NCBI RefSeq assembly: GCF_004801285.1
Contig: NZ_SSNY01000009.1
Coordinates: 62,001 to 126,000, forward strand
Reading direction: 5' to 3'
DNA from: Ollibium composti
GTDB lineage: Bacteria > Pseudomonadota > Alphaproteobacteria > Rhizobiales > Rhizobiaceae
DNA length: 64,000 bases
Shown: piece after piece, positions 27,228 through 35,602 of the stretch
Numbering within the stretch: position 1 is the stretch's first letter
Layout of the letters: each line of letters begins with the position of its first letter
Translations under genes and position numbers: made by a program
The notes under the pieces: generated by a model
What the model was told of the DNA's origin: nothing
The model's input: the letters and a program-made list of their open reading frames with translations, nothing else
Databases searched by the model: none

Positions 27228-28844
27228 ATGCAGACCTATGATTTCATCGTTGTCGGCTCCGGCTCGGCTGGCTCGGTGCTGGCCGAGCGGCTGTCGGCCT
27301 CGGGCCGCTTTTCGGTGCTGGTGCTGGAGGCCGGCGGCAGCGACCGGCGCTTCTATGTGCAGATGCCACTCGGCTACGGCAAGTGCTTCTTCGATCCTGC
27401 CGTCAACTGGAACTACAAGACCGAACCGGACCCCGGCCTGGCCGGCAACGCCGATCACTGGCCGCGCGGCAAAGTGCTGGGGGGGTCCTCTTCCATCAAC
27501 GCCATGGTGTGGATCAGAGGCGCGCGCGAGGACTATGACGACTGGGCCGCCGAAGGCAATCCCGGCTGGGGCTGGGCCGACGTTCTGCCCGCCTTCAAGG
27601 CGATCGAGGACAATGCGACCGGTGCCGACGCCTGGCGCGGCGCCGGCGGACCGGTTCACGTCAGCCATTGCGAGAGCAATGTCCACCCGCTGACGAAACG
27701 CTACCTCGCCGCCGCTGAGCAGGCCGGCCTGCCGCTCAATCCCGATTTCAACGGCGCAGCACAGGAAGGCGTCGGCGTCTACCAGATCAACACCAAGGAC
27801 GGCCGCCGCATGTCGGCGGCGCGCGCGTTCCTGCGGCCGGCGATGAAGCGCAGGAACGTCCGTGTCGAGACGAACGCGCTGGCGACGAAAATCCTGTTCG
27901 AGGGCAAGCGCGCCGTCGGCATCGAATATGAGCAGAACGGCAGGACGCATACCGCCCGAGCCGGCCGCGAGGTCATCCTCGCCGCCGGCTCGATCAACTC
28001 GCCGCAACTCCTGCAACTGTCCGGCATCGGGCCCGCCCCTCTCCTGCAAGGGCTGGGCATTCCGATGGTGCATGCCAACGCCAATGTCGGCGCCAATCTA
28101 CAGGACCATGTCGGCATCAACTACACCTTCAAGGGCCGCACGGCGACGCTGAACCAGATCCTGCGTCCCTGGTGGGGCAAGGCGCTGGTCGGCGCGCAAT
28201 ATCTGCTGCTGCGCTCCGGCCCGTTGTCGCTGTCGATGAACAATGCCGGCGGCTTTTTCCGCACCGATCCGGGTCAGACGCGGCCGAACATGCAGCTCTA
28301 TTTCCAGGCCTTCTCGACCGTCATCCCGAAGAATGGCGAGCGGCCGATTCTCTCGCCGGACCCGTGGCCGGGCTTCTCCATCGGCCTCTCCAACTGCCGG
28401 CCGTCGAGCCGCGGCGAGATCATGATCCGCACGAACAATCCGCGCGATTATCCGAGAATCGTCGCCAACGCGCTCTCCACCAACTCCGATGTCGAGGAGA
28501 TGCTGGCGGCGGTGAAGTTCGTCCGCAGGATCGCCGCCATGCCGGCCATGGCCGACTACATCGTGGAGGAAATTCTGCCCGGTCCGTCAGTGACTTCCGA
28601 CGACGACCTGATTCAGGATTTCAGGAAGCGCTCCGGCACCGTCTACCATCCGGTCTCGACCTGCCGCATGGGACCGGACGCCGGGCGCGCGGTGGTGGAT
28701 GCGCGCCTGCGCGTGCACGGGCTCGAAGGCCTGCGCGTCATCGACGCCTCGGTCTTCCCCGGAAACATCACCGGCAACACCAACGCCCCGACGATCATGG
28801 TAGGCTGGAAGGGAGCCGAGATGGTGCTGGAGGACAATTCATGA
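27228..28844 (+). CDS. GMC-family FAD oxidoreductase (choline/alcohol dehydrogenase type)
   Basis: A 538-residue GMC flavoprotein. [17 protein letters not shown] binds [23 protein letters not shown] is GMC signature 1; [17 protein letters not shown] is signature 2; [12 protein letters not shown] near residue 478 carries the catalytic His, and [15 protein letters not shown] closes the fold. It oxidises an alcohol, which cannot be specified. The start at 27228 is set by the family N-terminus; upstream in-frame sequence is not conserved. It overlaps the next gene (ATGA), which encodes an enolase-superfamily dehydratase, so both probably work on one sugar or polyol acid. Confidence 0.92.
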   Translation: MQTYDFIVVGSGSAGSVLAERLSASGRFSVLVLEAGGSDRRFYVQMPLGYGKCFFDPAVNWNYKTEPDPGLAGNADHWPRGKVLGGSSSINAMVWIRGAREDYDDWAAEGNPGWGWADVLPAFKAIEDNATGADAWRGAGGPVHVSHCESNVHPLTKRYLAAAEQAGLPLNPDFNGAAQEGVGVYQINTKDGRRMSAARAFLRPAMKRRNVRVETNALATKILFEGKRAVGIEYEQNGRTHTARAGREVILAAGSINSPQLLQLSGIGPAPLLQGLGIPMVHANANVGANLQDHVGINYTFKGRTATLNQILRPWWGKALVGAQYLLLRSGPLSLSMNNAGGFFRTDPGQTRPNMQLYFQAFSTVIPKNGERPILSPDPWPGFSIGLSNCRPSSRGEIMIRTNNPRDYPRIVANALSTNSDVEEMLAAVKFVRRIAAMPAMADYIVEEILPGPSVTSDDDLIQDFRKRSGTVYHPVSTCRMGPDAGRAVVDARLRVHGLEGLRVIDASVFPGNITGNTNAPTIMVGWKGAEMVLEDNS

Positions 28845-30052
28845 AAATCACCGACGTCAAAACCTGGGTGGTCGGCAACCCGCCACCCGGCATCGGCGGC
28901 AAGTATTTCATCTTCGTCAGGTTGATGACAGATTCAAACGTCGTCGGCTATGGCGAGGCCTACAACGCCACCTTCTCCGCTCACGTCACCGCCCGCATGA
29001 TCGAGGACATGGCCGAGCGCTATTTCGTCGGCCACGATCCGCACGCCATCGAGACCTTCTTCCGCCGCTGCTATTCCTCCGGCTTCACCCAGCGGCCGGA
29101 TGTTTCCGCCATGGGCTGCTTCTCGGCGCTGGAAATGGCCTGCTGGGACATCATCGGCAAGGAGGCCGGCCAGCCCGTCTATCAACTGCTGGGTGGCAAG
29201 GTGCACGAAACGCTGCGCTCCTACACCTATCTCTACCCGCACACCGGCTCGGTCCACACCGAGGACGTCAGCGGCAAGAACGTCTACAACGATCCCGATC
29301 TCGCCGCCGAATGCGCTGCCCTTTACGTCGAGCAAGGTTTTAACGCGGTGAAACTCGATCCGGCCGGCCCCTATACCGCCTTCGACGGCCACCAGCCGCG
29401 CCTGATCGACATAGATCTGTCGGCCCGCATGCTGAAGGCGATTCGCGCGGCGGTCGGCACGAAGGCGGACATATTGTTCGGCACGCACGGCCAGTTCACG
29501 GCGTCGGGCGCGCTGCGCATGGCGCGGGCCATCGAACCCTACGATCCGCTTTGGTTCGAGGAACCGGTGCCACCGGATATGCCGGAAGTCATGGCCGAGG
29601 TCGCGCGGGGCACGAAAATCCCGATCGCCACCGGCGAGCGGCTGACGACGAAATTCGAATTCGCCCGCGTCATCGAGAGCCGTGCCGCCACCATCCTGCA
29701 ACCCGACCTCGGCCGCTCCGGCGGTATCCTCGAAACCAAGAAGATCGCCGCCATGGCCGAGGCCTGGCACATCCAGGTCGCACCGCACTGCTATTGCGGC
29801 CCGATCGTCGGCGCGGCCAACATCCAGCTCGCCGCGACGCTGCCGAACTTCCTGATCCTCGAATCGCTGAAGCAGTGGGACGGCTTTCACGCCACGCTGC
29901 TGAAGAAAAAGATCGAGTGGCAGGACGGCCATGTCATTCCCTCGAAGGAGCCGGGCCTTGGCGTCGAACTCAATGAGGCCGTGTGCGAGGCGCATCCCTA
30001 TGACGGCAAGGCCTTGCATCTGGAGATGATGCAGATGCCGCTGTTTCCTTGA
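28841..30052 (+). CDS. Enolase-superfamily protein (galactonate dehydratase-like)
   Basis: A 403-residue mandelate racemase/muconate lactonising type protein. [20 protein letters not shown] starts the capping domain; the barrel shows E240-E241 in [11 protein letters not shown]266 in ATGERL, D289 and H316 in VAPHCYCGP. In galactonate dehydratases the first metal ligand is Asp in DFHG; here the same place reads GTHG (Gly214-Thr-His216), so this ligand seems replaced while the acid histidine is kept. It may use another residue or a different reaction. Coupled by ATGA overlap to the GMC enzyme. Likely sugar-acid catabolism. Confidence 0.9.
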   Translation: MKITDVKTWVVGNPPPGIGGKYFIFVRLMTDSNVVGYGEAYNATFSAHVTARMIEDMAERYFVGHDPHAIETFFRRCYSSGFTQRPDVSAMGCFSALEMACWDIIGKEAGQPVYQLLGGKVHETLRSYTYLYPHTGSVHTEDVSGKNVYNDPDLAAECAALYVEQGFNAVKLDPAGPYTAFDGHQPRLIDIDLSARMLKAIRAAVGTKADILFGTHGQFTASGALRMARAIEPYDPLWFEEPVPPDMPEVMAEVARGTKIPIATGERLTTKFEFARVIESRAATILQPDLGRSGGILETKKIAAMAEAWHIQVAPHCYCGPIVGAANIQLAATLPNFLILESLKQWDGFHATLLKKKIEWQDGHVIPSKEPGLGVELNEAVCEAHPYDGKALHLEMMQMPLFP

Positions 30053-30110
30053 AGCCAGCCATTTCAATGGCTTAGGCGGCGGTGCGGAATCGCGTCCGCA
30101 ACGCCCTGAA

Positions 30111-31043
30111 TCAATATCTGAGCATCAGCGCGCCGGGCAGCATCTCAAATGTCGCCGGGATTCGGCCGGGCGACTCGCCGTCGATATCGATCAGCGTCGC
30201 ATCGCCGCCGCCAGCCGGTTCGACCACCACCTTTTTGCCGCGCAGGATGGTGATGGCCGGATGGTTGCGGTGCCGTCCGCCATAGACCAGCCTGAGGTCC
30301 CAGATCAGCTTCGCCTTGTTGGCGGCGCGCAGGATGACGATATCGAACTGGCCATCATGCAGATCGGCATCCGGCGCCACCATCATGCCGCCGCCGAAGA
30401 ATTTTCCGTTGGCGACCGCCACCAATGCCACTCGGGCCTCGATCGGTTCGGTATCGTCGACCGTGATGCGAACGCTCCGGAACCGGTAGCGCACGAACTC
30501 CGCCACCGTGCGCCAGTAGAACAGTGCTTTCGCGCTGACGCGGCCCTTGCGCCTGTCGGCGTTGACCGCGCGGTCGGTGGCGCCCGACAGGCCGGCGCTG
30601 GCGATGTTGATGAAATGGCGGCTGGCCAGCGCGCCGTGATCGTCGATATAGGAAATGCGGCCGGCGTCGACCGCCCTGCCCTTTGCCATGGCAATGCGCT
30701 CGATCAGCGCGTCCAACTCGCGCGGCAGGCCGAGCCCGCGGGCGAAATCGATGCCGGTGCCGCAGGGCAACAGCGCCAGTTCGGCCGTGCGGCCCAGTTC
30801 GTCGACCGCCTGCAACAGGCCGTCCGCCGCCTCGCTGGCGGTGCCGTCGCCGCCAGCCGCGATCACCAGGTCGCAGCCTTGCGCGGCGAGGTCGAGCGCC
30901 AGCCGTTCCGCATCGCCCTCGGCCTGCGTCTCGCGCAGGTCGAAAGCGCCGAAATGCTTTTTCAGCGCGGCGGCGACCAGCGGCCACTCCCGCTTCAGCC
31001 TGCCGCCCCCGGCCACAGGGTTGAGAACGACCCCGACTTTCAC
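30111..31043 (-). CDS. Diacylglycerol/lipid kinase family protein
   Basis: A 310-residue DAGK-catalytic-domain protein. VGVVLNPVAGGG opens it, and GGDGTASEA (about 64-72) is the ATP-binding motif; LLPCGTGIDFARGLGLP follows as in YegS and DgkB. NGKFFGGGMMVAPDADLHDG is the second conserved block. It should phosphorylate diacylglycerol or another lipid using ATP. The start is a GTG at 31043 with GGGGAAGG upstream; much longer in-frame sequence is not family-like. Confidence 0.9.
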   Translation of the reverse strand: MKVGVVLNPVAGGGRLKREWPLVAAALKKHFGAFDLRETQAEGDAERLALDLAAQGCDLVIAAGGDGTASEAADGLLQAVDELGRTAELALLPCGTGIDFARGLGLPRELDALIERIAMAKGRAVDAGRISYIDDHGALASRHFINIASAGLSGATDRAVNADRRKGRVSAKALFYWRTVAEFVRYRFRSVRITVDDTEPIEARVALVAVANGKFFGGGMMVAPDADLHDGQFDIVILRAANKAKLIWDLRLVYGGRHRNHPAITILRGKKVVVEPAGGGDATLIDIDGESPGRIPATFEMLPGALMLRY

Positions 31044-31694
31044 CCGCGCCTTCCCCCGAGACCGCTCGCCATCTTTTGTCCCTGCGTCGGCGAAACCGCT
31101 CCGTTTATCCGAGATTCTGCGATTTACCACCGGATATGCCCGATAACCACTGTATCCACAGGCGCTCGCCGGTTTCCTCACGCGCTTCCGCAGCGTAACC
31201 TTCAACCATCTCAGGCGGCCACGGATCGCCCCGTCGCAAGACGGAAGACCACGAGGAACGCTTGAGCCCGTACGGCACGACGGAAAGCAGGCTTGCCTGC
31301 CGGAAGACGGAGCCGGGACCTGCGGGGCCGCTGAAAGCGTGCGAACGCCGATGGCGGGCCGATGAGAGCCATGAAGGCCGGTCAAGTCCTTCGATGGCGC
31401 GTTGTGGAAGCCCGCAAGGGCCGAAGCGGCGCGATCCGGACCGGAAACCGTCTTCGGACGGCATCCGCAAGGATCGTCAACATCAGGATCGCAATGGCGC
31501 GGACTCTTCGGACGACGCCGACAGACCGATCCGAATGTGACAGGGAGGCACCGGGAGCGATCCCGGTGCCGACTGTCTTTTGCGGCAGGCATCCGCCGAT
31601 CCTCCCCCTTCCCCGCCGCAACCTGTGATAGGCGATGCCTTCACGAATCCGTGAAATCGGCTAGTATCCTCGGCACCCGCAGCGAGGATTCGCC
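31044..31694. other. 650-base gap with no recognised gene
   Basis: Several open frames cross this region on both strands, but none has a ribosome site, a known family or convincing residue use. The one clear structure is a 10-bp hairpin at 31547-31570. There is a GNNGGNN-like purine-rich text on the plus strand, so an untranslated RNA is possible. Otherwise I see nothing definite. Confidence 0.5.
31547..31577 (+). terminator. Strong hairpin, possible end of an unannotated RNA
   Basis: GGCACCGGGA (31547-31556) and TCCCGGTGCC (31561-31570) pair perfectly around GCGA, a GNRA tetraloop, followed by GACTGTCTTTT. The T run is short and offset by six bases, so termination is only moderately likely. 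No plus-strand gene lies upstream, so if it is a terminator it ends a small RNA. Confidence 0.4.
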
Positions 31695-32129
31695 ATGACG
31701 CTCATCCAGAAACTCGCCGTCGCCTATGGCGTGCTGTTCTTCGCGGTCGTCGCTGTCGGCTACGTGCCGGCCTTCAACGACGCCTCCGGCAACCTGTTCG
31801 GGCTGTTCTCGCTGCAATGGTACGACGACCTGCTGCACGCTTTCTCCGGCGTCTGGGCGCTGGTCGCTGCTATGCTATCGCATCGCCAGTCGGTGTTCTA
31901 TTTCAGGCTGTTCGGCTCGGTCTACCTGTTCGACGGCATCCTCGGCCTCGTCACCGGGTCGGGCTGTCTCGACGGCGGCATCTTCATCAACGGCTTCCGT
32001 TCCTTCGACGACATCGAGTTCCCGGTGCGGGTCTTCGCCAACCTGCCGCATATCGTCATCGGCGGCTTCGCGGTGTGGGTCGGCTTCGTGCTGGCCAAGC
32101 GGGTCGGCGATCGGCTCGCCGCGGCCTGA
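31695..32129 (+). CDS. Four-helix membrane protein of unknown function
   Basis: A 144-residue protein with four hydrophobic segments (about 5-24, 45-62, 70-88, 112-134) and short loops: FGLFSLQWYDDLLHAFSGVW and GSGCLDGGIFINGFRSFDD. The layout resembles small DUF4383-type membrane proteins, but I cannot assign it firmly. It ends six bases before the next unknown gene, so the two likely form an operon. Confidence 0.8.
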   Translation: MTLIQKLAVAYGVLFFAVVAVGYVPAFNDASGNLFGLFSLQWYDDLLHAFSGVWALVAAMLSHRQSVFYFRLFGSVYLFDGILGLVTGSGCLDGGIFINGFRSFDDIEFPVRVFANLPHIVIGGFAVWVGFVLAKRVGDRLAAA

Positions 32130-32135
32130 GCGGCG

Positions 32136-33266
32136 ATGGTCCTGTTCCGCTGGCTCTGGCGCCTCGTCAAGCTGGCCATTTGGCTGGCGATCATCGTCGT
32201 GCTCATCCCGGTCGTCGGGCTGGGCTACGGTTTCCTGACCACGGGGTCTCCGGACGCGACGCCCCTTCCCGGCCTCGCCGACGGAGCGCCGCCCAAGGCG
32301 CTGGCAGCAAAGGTACGTGCCGAAATACCGGGCTACCAACGGCCGGAGGAATCGACCTACCTGACCTATCCGGAATGGGCCATCGTCTACGCCGCGCGCG
32401 AATACGCCGGCTACGTCCATGACAACCAACCGAGCGGTTTCCCCTACTGGTCCTACATCGGCCGCTTCTGGCAGGACTACGCCGCGGTGATCCGCGCCAG
32501 TTCGGCCTACCCGTTCAATTTCCAGAACCATCAGATGCTGGCCGTCATCGGCACCAGCCACACCATCGAACATGCAATCCAGTGGGCCTATGAGAACACC
32601 GTCGGCCGCGTCACCGAGCTGGCCGCCGGCCGCCGCACGGCGGCGGACACCTATCAGGCCAAGGTTGCCGCCGACTATGCCGCCTTCCTCGACCAGGTGC
32701 CGTGGTACGAGTTCCCCTACGCCGAAAAACGCGCGGGCCTGTTCGCCGTCGAACCCGCCGCCGGCGACGGCAGCGTGCGGCCGGGCGAGCGCAAGCTTGC
32801 CTTCGGCCTCGCCGACACCATCAAGCAGGGCTACGCCGACCTGATCAAGTCGGCGCTCGCCGCCACCGCCGACCCCGCCTTTCTCGATATCCACGTTTGG
32901 GCCACAGGACCTGTCGGCGAAGCCATCCGCAACGAGCCCGACACCGCGCTGGAGCGCGACCTTGGCGCCGACGGCGCCGTCTTCGTGACGAAACGCTACC
33001 AGGTCTTCACCGAGATGATCCCGCGCCTCATCGACAAAGGCGTTTCCTTCGTCGAGATCGGCGGCAACGACGTGATCATGGTAACAGTGCTCTCGGCCGA
33101 CGCGATAGCCGTGCCGGAAGGCGCGCGCCAGCTTTTCGCCTATCGGCTTCCGGCCGATCCCGACCGCCGCCGCACCGGCATGGTCGTTGCCGTGCGCCGG
33201 CTGCATACGGTGCTGCCGGCGCTGGCCAAGGCCGGCGCGAGGCTGGAACACGTCTACGACTACTGA
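32136..33266 (+). CDS. Membrane-anchored protein of unknown function
   Basis: A 376-residue protein with one N-terminal membrane helix (LVKLAIWLAIIVVLIPVVGL) and a large, probably periplasmic, alpha-rich domain. Recurring conserved-looking blocks are YLTYPEWAIVYAAREYAGYV, GTSHTIEHAIQWAYENTVGR and FVEIGGNDVIMVTVLSADAI. Two histidines and a glutamate in SHTIEH could bind metal. I recognise no family. It follows the four-helix protein by six bases; a shared envelope function is inferred. Confidence 0.82.
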   Translation: MVLFRWLWRLVKLAIWLAIIVVLIPVVGLGYGFLTTGSPDATPLPGLADGAPPKALAAKVRAEIPGYQRPEESTYLTYPEWAIVYAAREYAGYVHDNQPSGFPYWSYIGRFWQDYAAVIRASSAYPFNFQNHQMLAVIGTSHTIEHAIQWAYENTVGRVTELAAGRRTAADTYQAKVAADYAAFLDQVPWYEFPYAEKRAGLFAVEPAAGDGSVRPGERKLAFGLADTIKQGYADLIKSALAATADPAFLDIHVWATGPVGEAIRNEPDTALERDLGADGAVFVTKRYQVFTEMIPRLIDKGVSFVEIGGNDVIMVTVLSADAIAVPEGARQLFAYRLPADPDRRRTGMVVAVRRLHTVLPALAKAGARLEHVYDY

Positions 33267-33349
33267 AGCGACATCCGCCCGCCGTAAGCGGCCAACCTCG
33301 CTCCGCGCTGACCTTCAGTATTACGAGTATATCTGGAAGAAACGGCAAA

Positions 33350-33408
33350 GACGCTGATGTAATGAGAGCGGCTCGGGCAGCCCGCCTTCTGGCGCTTACA
33401 TTAGCGTC
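33350..33408. repeat. Imperfect 13-bp inverted repeat with nested stem
   Basis: GACGCTGATGTAA at 33350-33362 and TTACATTAGCGTC at 33396-33408 pair with one mismatch; inside, CGGGC/GCCCG forms a second stem. It lies in an AT-richer gap before the coiled-coil gene. It could end the preceding operon or regulate the next gene; the absence of a T run argues against a standard terminator. Confidence 0.6.
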
Positions 33409-33528
33409 ATTTACTATAACCGCAAGTCGTCGCGGCACCCCATTTCCAACCCATTGAAAGCATGTATGATTTATTAACAAATTATGAACGCCGGCGTTGC
33501 GACCGGTTGAAACAGGCAGGGCAGCGCG

Positions 33529-34902
33529 ATGAATCTCGCCAACATCCTCACCCGCAAGAGCACCATGAAACGTGCCTTCGTCGCGCTCGAAAGCGACATG
33601 GACGACATACTGAAGGAGGAGTTCCTTTTGCCGGCGGAGATGGAGGAATCCCCCGCCGCCAGCGAGGACGCCGTAGCCGAATCCGTCGAGGATGCCGGCT
33701 GGAAGATGGCACACGAGGCCGAGCCCACCAACGGGGATGAAGGCCGCCCGAGCGAGGACGCTCCCCAGGAACGCATGACCGCCCATGCCCAGGCGCGCAT
33801 TGCCGACATCGCCGCCTTCGAGGAGGCGCGCAGCGCCATGCAGGAACAGCTAGACGCCATCGGCGCCGCGCTGACCAAGATGCAGTCGTCGCACCGCCTC
33901 GACCGCGAATTCCTCGACGACTGCTATGCCGACGTGCGGCGCGCCAACGAGCTCGAACACGCGGCGGCGGCCCTGTCCTCCGAGAACCGCAAGCTCACCG
34001 ACCGGCTGGACAAGCTGGAGAAGCTGCGCGGCCGCTACGAGCAGCTGGCCGAGGTGCTGAAGCGGCGCGAGGCCAAGGCGCTGGCCGAGGCCGAGCAGAT
34101 GCGCGAGGAGCTCGCTTCCGCCCGCATCGAGGCGATCGACGCCCGCGGCGTCGCTTCGCGCGCCGAGATGGCGCAAAGCGACATGCACACCGCGCTCGCC
34201 GCCAAGAACAGCGAAGCCGAACGCTTCATGCGCGAGAACGAACTGTTGCGCGAGAAGAACGTCAGCCTGTCGCTCGACCTCGACAAGGCCTTGCAGCGGC
34301 AGGCCGAGACGCGTCGCAAGTTCGAGGACCTGTCATCGCTGCATGCGGGCGAGTCCGCGCGCATGGCCAAGATGGCCGCCCGGCTCGCCAGCGAGGAAAA
34401 GGAAGCGAACCGACTGCAGCAGTTCGCCGATTCGCTGGAGCAGAAGCTGATAGAGGCCAACGAGGCCGCCACCCGCCTCAACCGCGAAATGGACGAGCGC
34501 GAGGATATCTACCAGAGCGAGTTGCATGCCTTGCGCGCGGAGATCCAGAGCCTCGTCTCCCGTGTCCAGGCCGGAGTCTCCGACCAGAACGAGACGACGG
34601 CGGAGATCGCCGCGCTGAACGCCAGGCTGACGGAATCGGACACGCAGCGGGCATTCGCCGAACGCAAGCTGGCCGACACCATCGCCGAGACGCAGACCGA
34701 GAAGGCCCGGCAGTCGAGCCTGCACGAACGGCAGGTCAAGGAAATGCTGGCCAAGATCGAGACGTTGAACCGCACCGTTGCCTCGCTGAGGCAGCAGCGC
34801 ACGGAAACGACCAACGGCAAGGGCGACCTGCCCGAGCCTTACGCGCCACGCTCGCGAGCCCGCGCCGCCGCCGGCCGCAAGCGCGCTCGCGCTTCCGTCT
34901 GA
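33529..34902 (+). CDS. Long coiled-coil protein of unknown function
   Basis: A 457-residue, very hydrophilic protein. After an acidic N-terminus (about 1-80) nearly the whole length to 430 is heptad-rich coiled coil (for example LEKLRGRYEQLAEVLKRREA and ANRLQQFADSLEQKLIEANE), then a basic tail RSRARAAAGRKRARASV. There is no signal peptide or membrane segment. Such proteins may act as scaffolds or bind DNA through the tail. Named homologues are not recognised; automatic annotations of similarity to SMC or myosin would be composition-driven. Confidence 0.82.
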   Translation: MNLANILTRKSTMKRAFVALESDMDDILKEEFLLPAEMEESPAASEDAVAESVEDAGWKMAHEAEPTNGDEGRPSEDAPQERMTAHAQARIADIAAFEEARSAMQEQLDAIGAALTKMQSSHRLDREFLDDCYADVRRANELEHAAAALSSENRKLTDRLDKLEKLRGRYEQLAEVLKRREAKALAEAEQMREELASARIEAIDARGVASRAEMAQSDMHTALAAKNSEAERFMRENELLREKNVSLSLDLDKALQRQAETRRKFEDLSSLHAGESARMAKMAARLASEEKEANRLQQFADSLEQKLIEANEAATRLNREMDEREDIYQSELHALRAEIQSLVSRVQAGVSDQNETTAEIAALNARLTESDTQRAFAERKLADTIAETQTEKARQSSLHERQVKEMLAKIETLNRTVASLRQQRTETTNGKGDLPEPYAPRSRARAAAGRKRARASV

Positions 34903-34975
34903 CGTCTCCGGCGTCGGGTTCGACGTGGTCCCGACGCCCGGATATCGCGCGGTCGCCCCGGGAAGCCGCTTCGCT

Positions 34976-35602
34976 TTAGAAATCGATCGTCAGGCTTTGC
35001 CAGAACCGGTCGATCACCTGCTGGTCGGTGCTGGCGTTGTCGGCGTCGATGCGCGTGATGACCATCACGCCCTGATCGATCCCGCCATAGCCGAGAACCT
35101 CGTAGTCGACGCTCTCCGTGCGCGTCTTCACCGTCGCCTTGAGGCCGATCAGTTCCTTGCCGTCGGCCAGCCTGCGGCTCGCCTTTTGTTGCGTCAGTTC
35201 ACCGCCGGCCTGCACCGTTTCCTTGGTCATTTCCTGCAGCATGAGCTGGTCGAGCGAGACGGGATTGACCGCGGCATAGTCCTGCACCACCACGACCGTG
35301 CCGACCGCCGTTGCCAGCAGGTGCTGGACGATAGTGTCCGATAGCTGCGTCTTCGTCACCGCCATCGTGCTCGGATGGACGAAGGAGAAGCGCTCGCCCG
35401 CATAAGTGGCGAATTCGTTGCGCTCCAACCGCGCCGTCACCTTGCGTCCGTCGGGCAGCGTGATCTCGGTGCTTTCGCCGGCATCGATATCGGCAGCAAT
35501 CCCATCGACGGTCAGCCGATAGCCTTTCAGTGTATCGGCCTGTGCCGCCGACAGGCAGCAAGCGGCGGAGAGAAGAAAAGGAGCCAGCTTCATCCGCATC
35601 AT
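34976..35602 (-). CDS. Periplasmic protein coupled to the FAD oxidase
   Basis: A 208-residue protein with a signal peptide (cleavage near AAQAD). The mature part has LKGYRLTVDGIAADI, ESTEITLPDGRKVTARLERN and a C-terminal TRIDADNASTDQQVIDRFWQ. No family recognised. Its ATG overlaps the stop of the upstream oxidase gene (ATGA), so it is translationally coupled, and both are exported, one by Sec and one apparently by Tat. A role as partner or chaperone of the oxidase is inferred. Confidence 0.82.
   Translation of the reverse strand: MMRMKLAPFLLSAACCLSAAQADTLKGYRLTVDGIAADIDAGESTEITLPDGRKVTARLERNEFATYAGERFSFVHPSTMAVTKTQLSDTIVQHLLATAVGTVVVVQDYAAVNPVSLDQLMLQEMTKETVQAGGELTQQKASRRLADGKELIGLKATVKTRTESVDYEVLGYGGIDQGVMVITRIDADNASTDQQVIDRFWQSLTIDF

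Noticed and set aside
31105..31628. Open frames of 88-121 codons in the gap before 31695
   Set aside because: Three overlapping frames on both strands look equally likely; none has a ribosome site, family or conserved motif.
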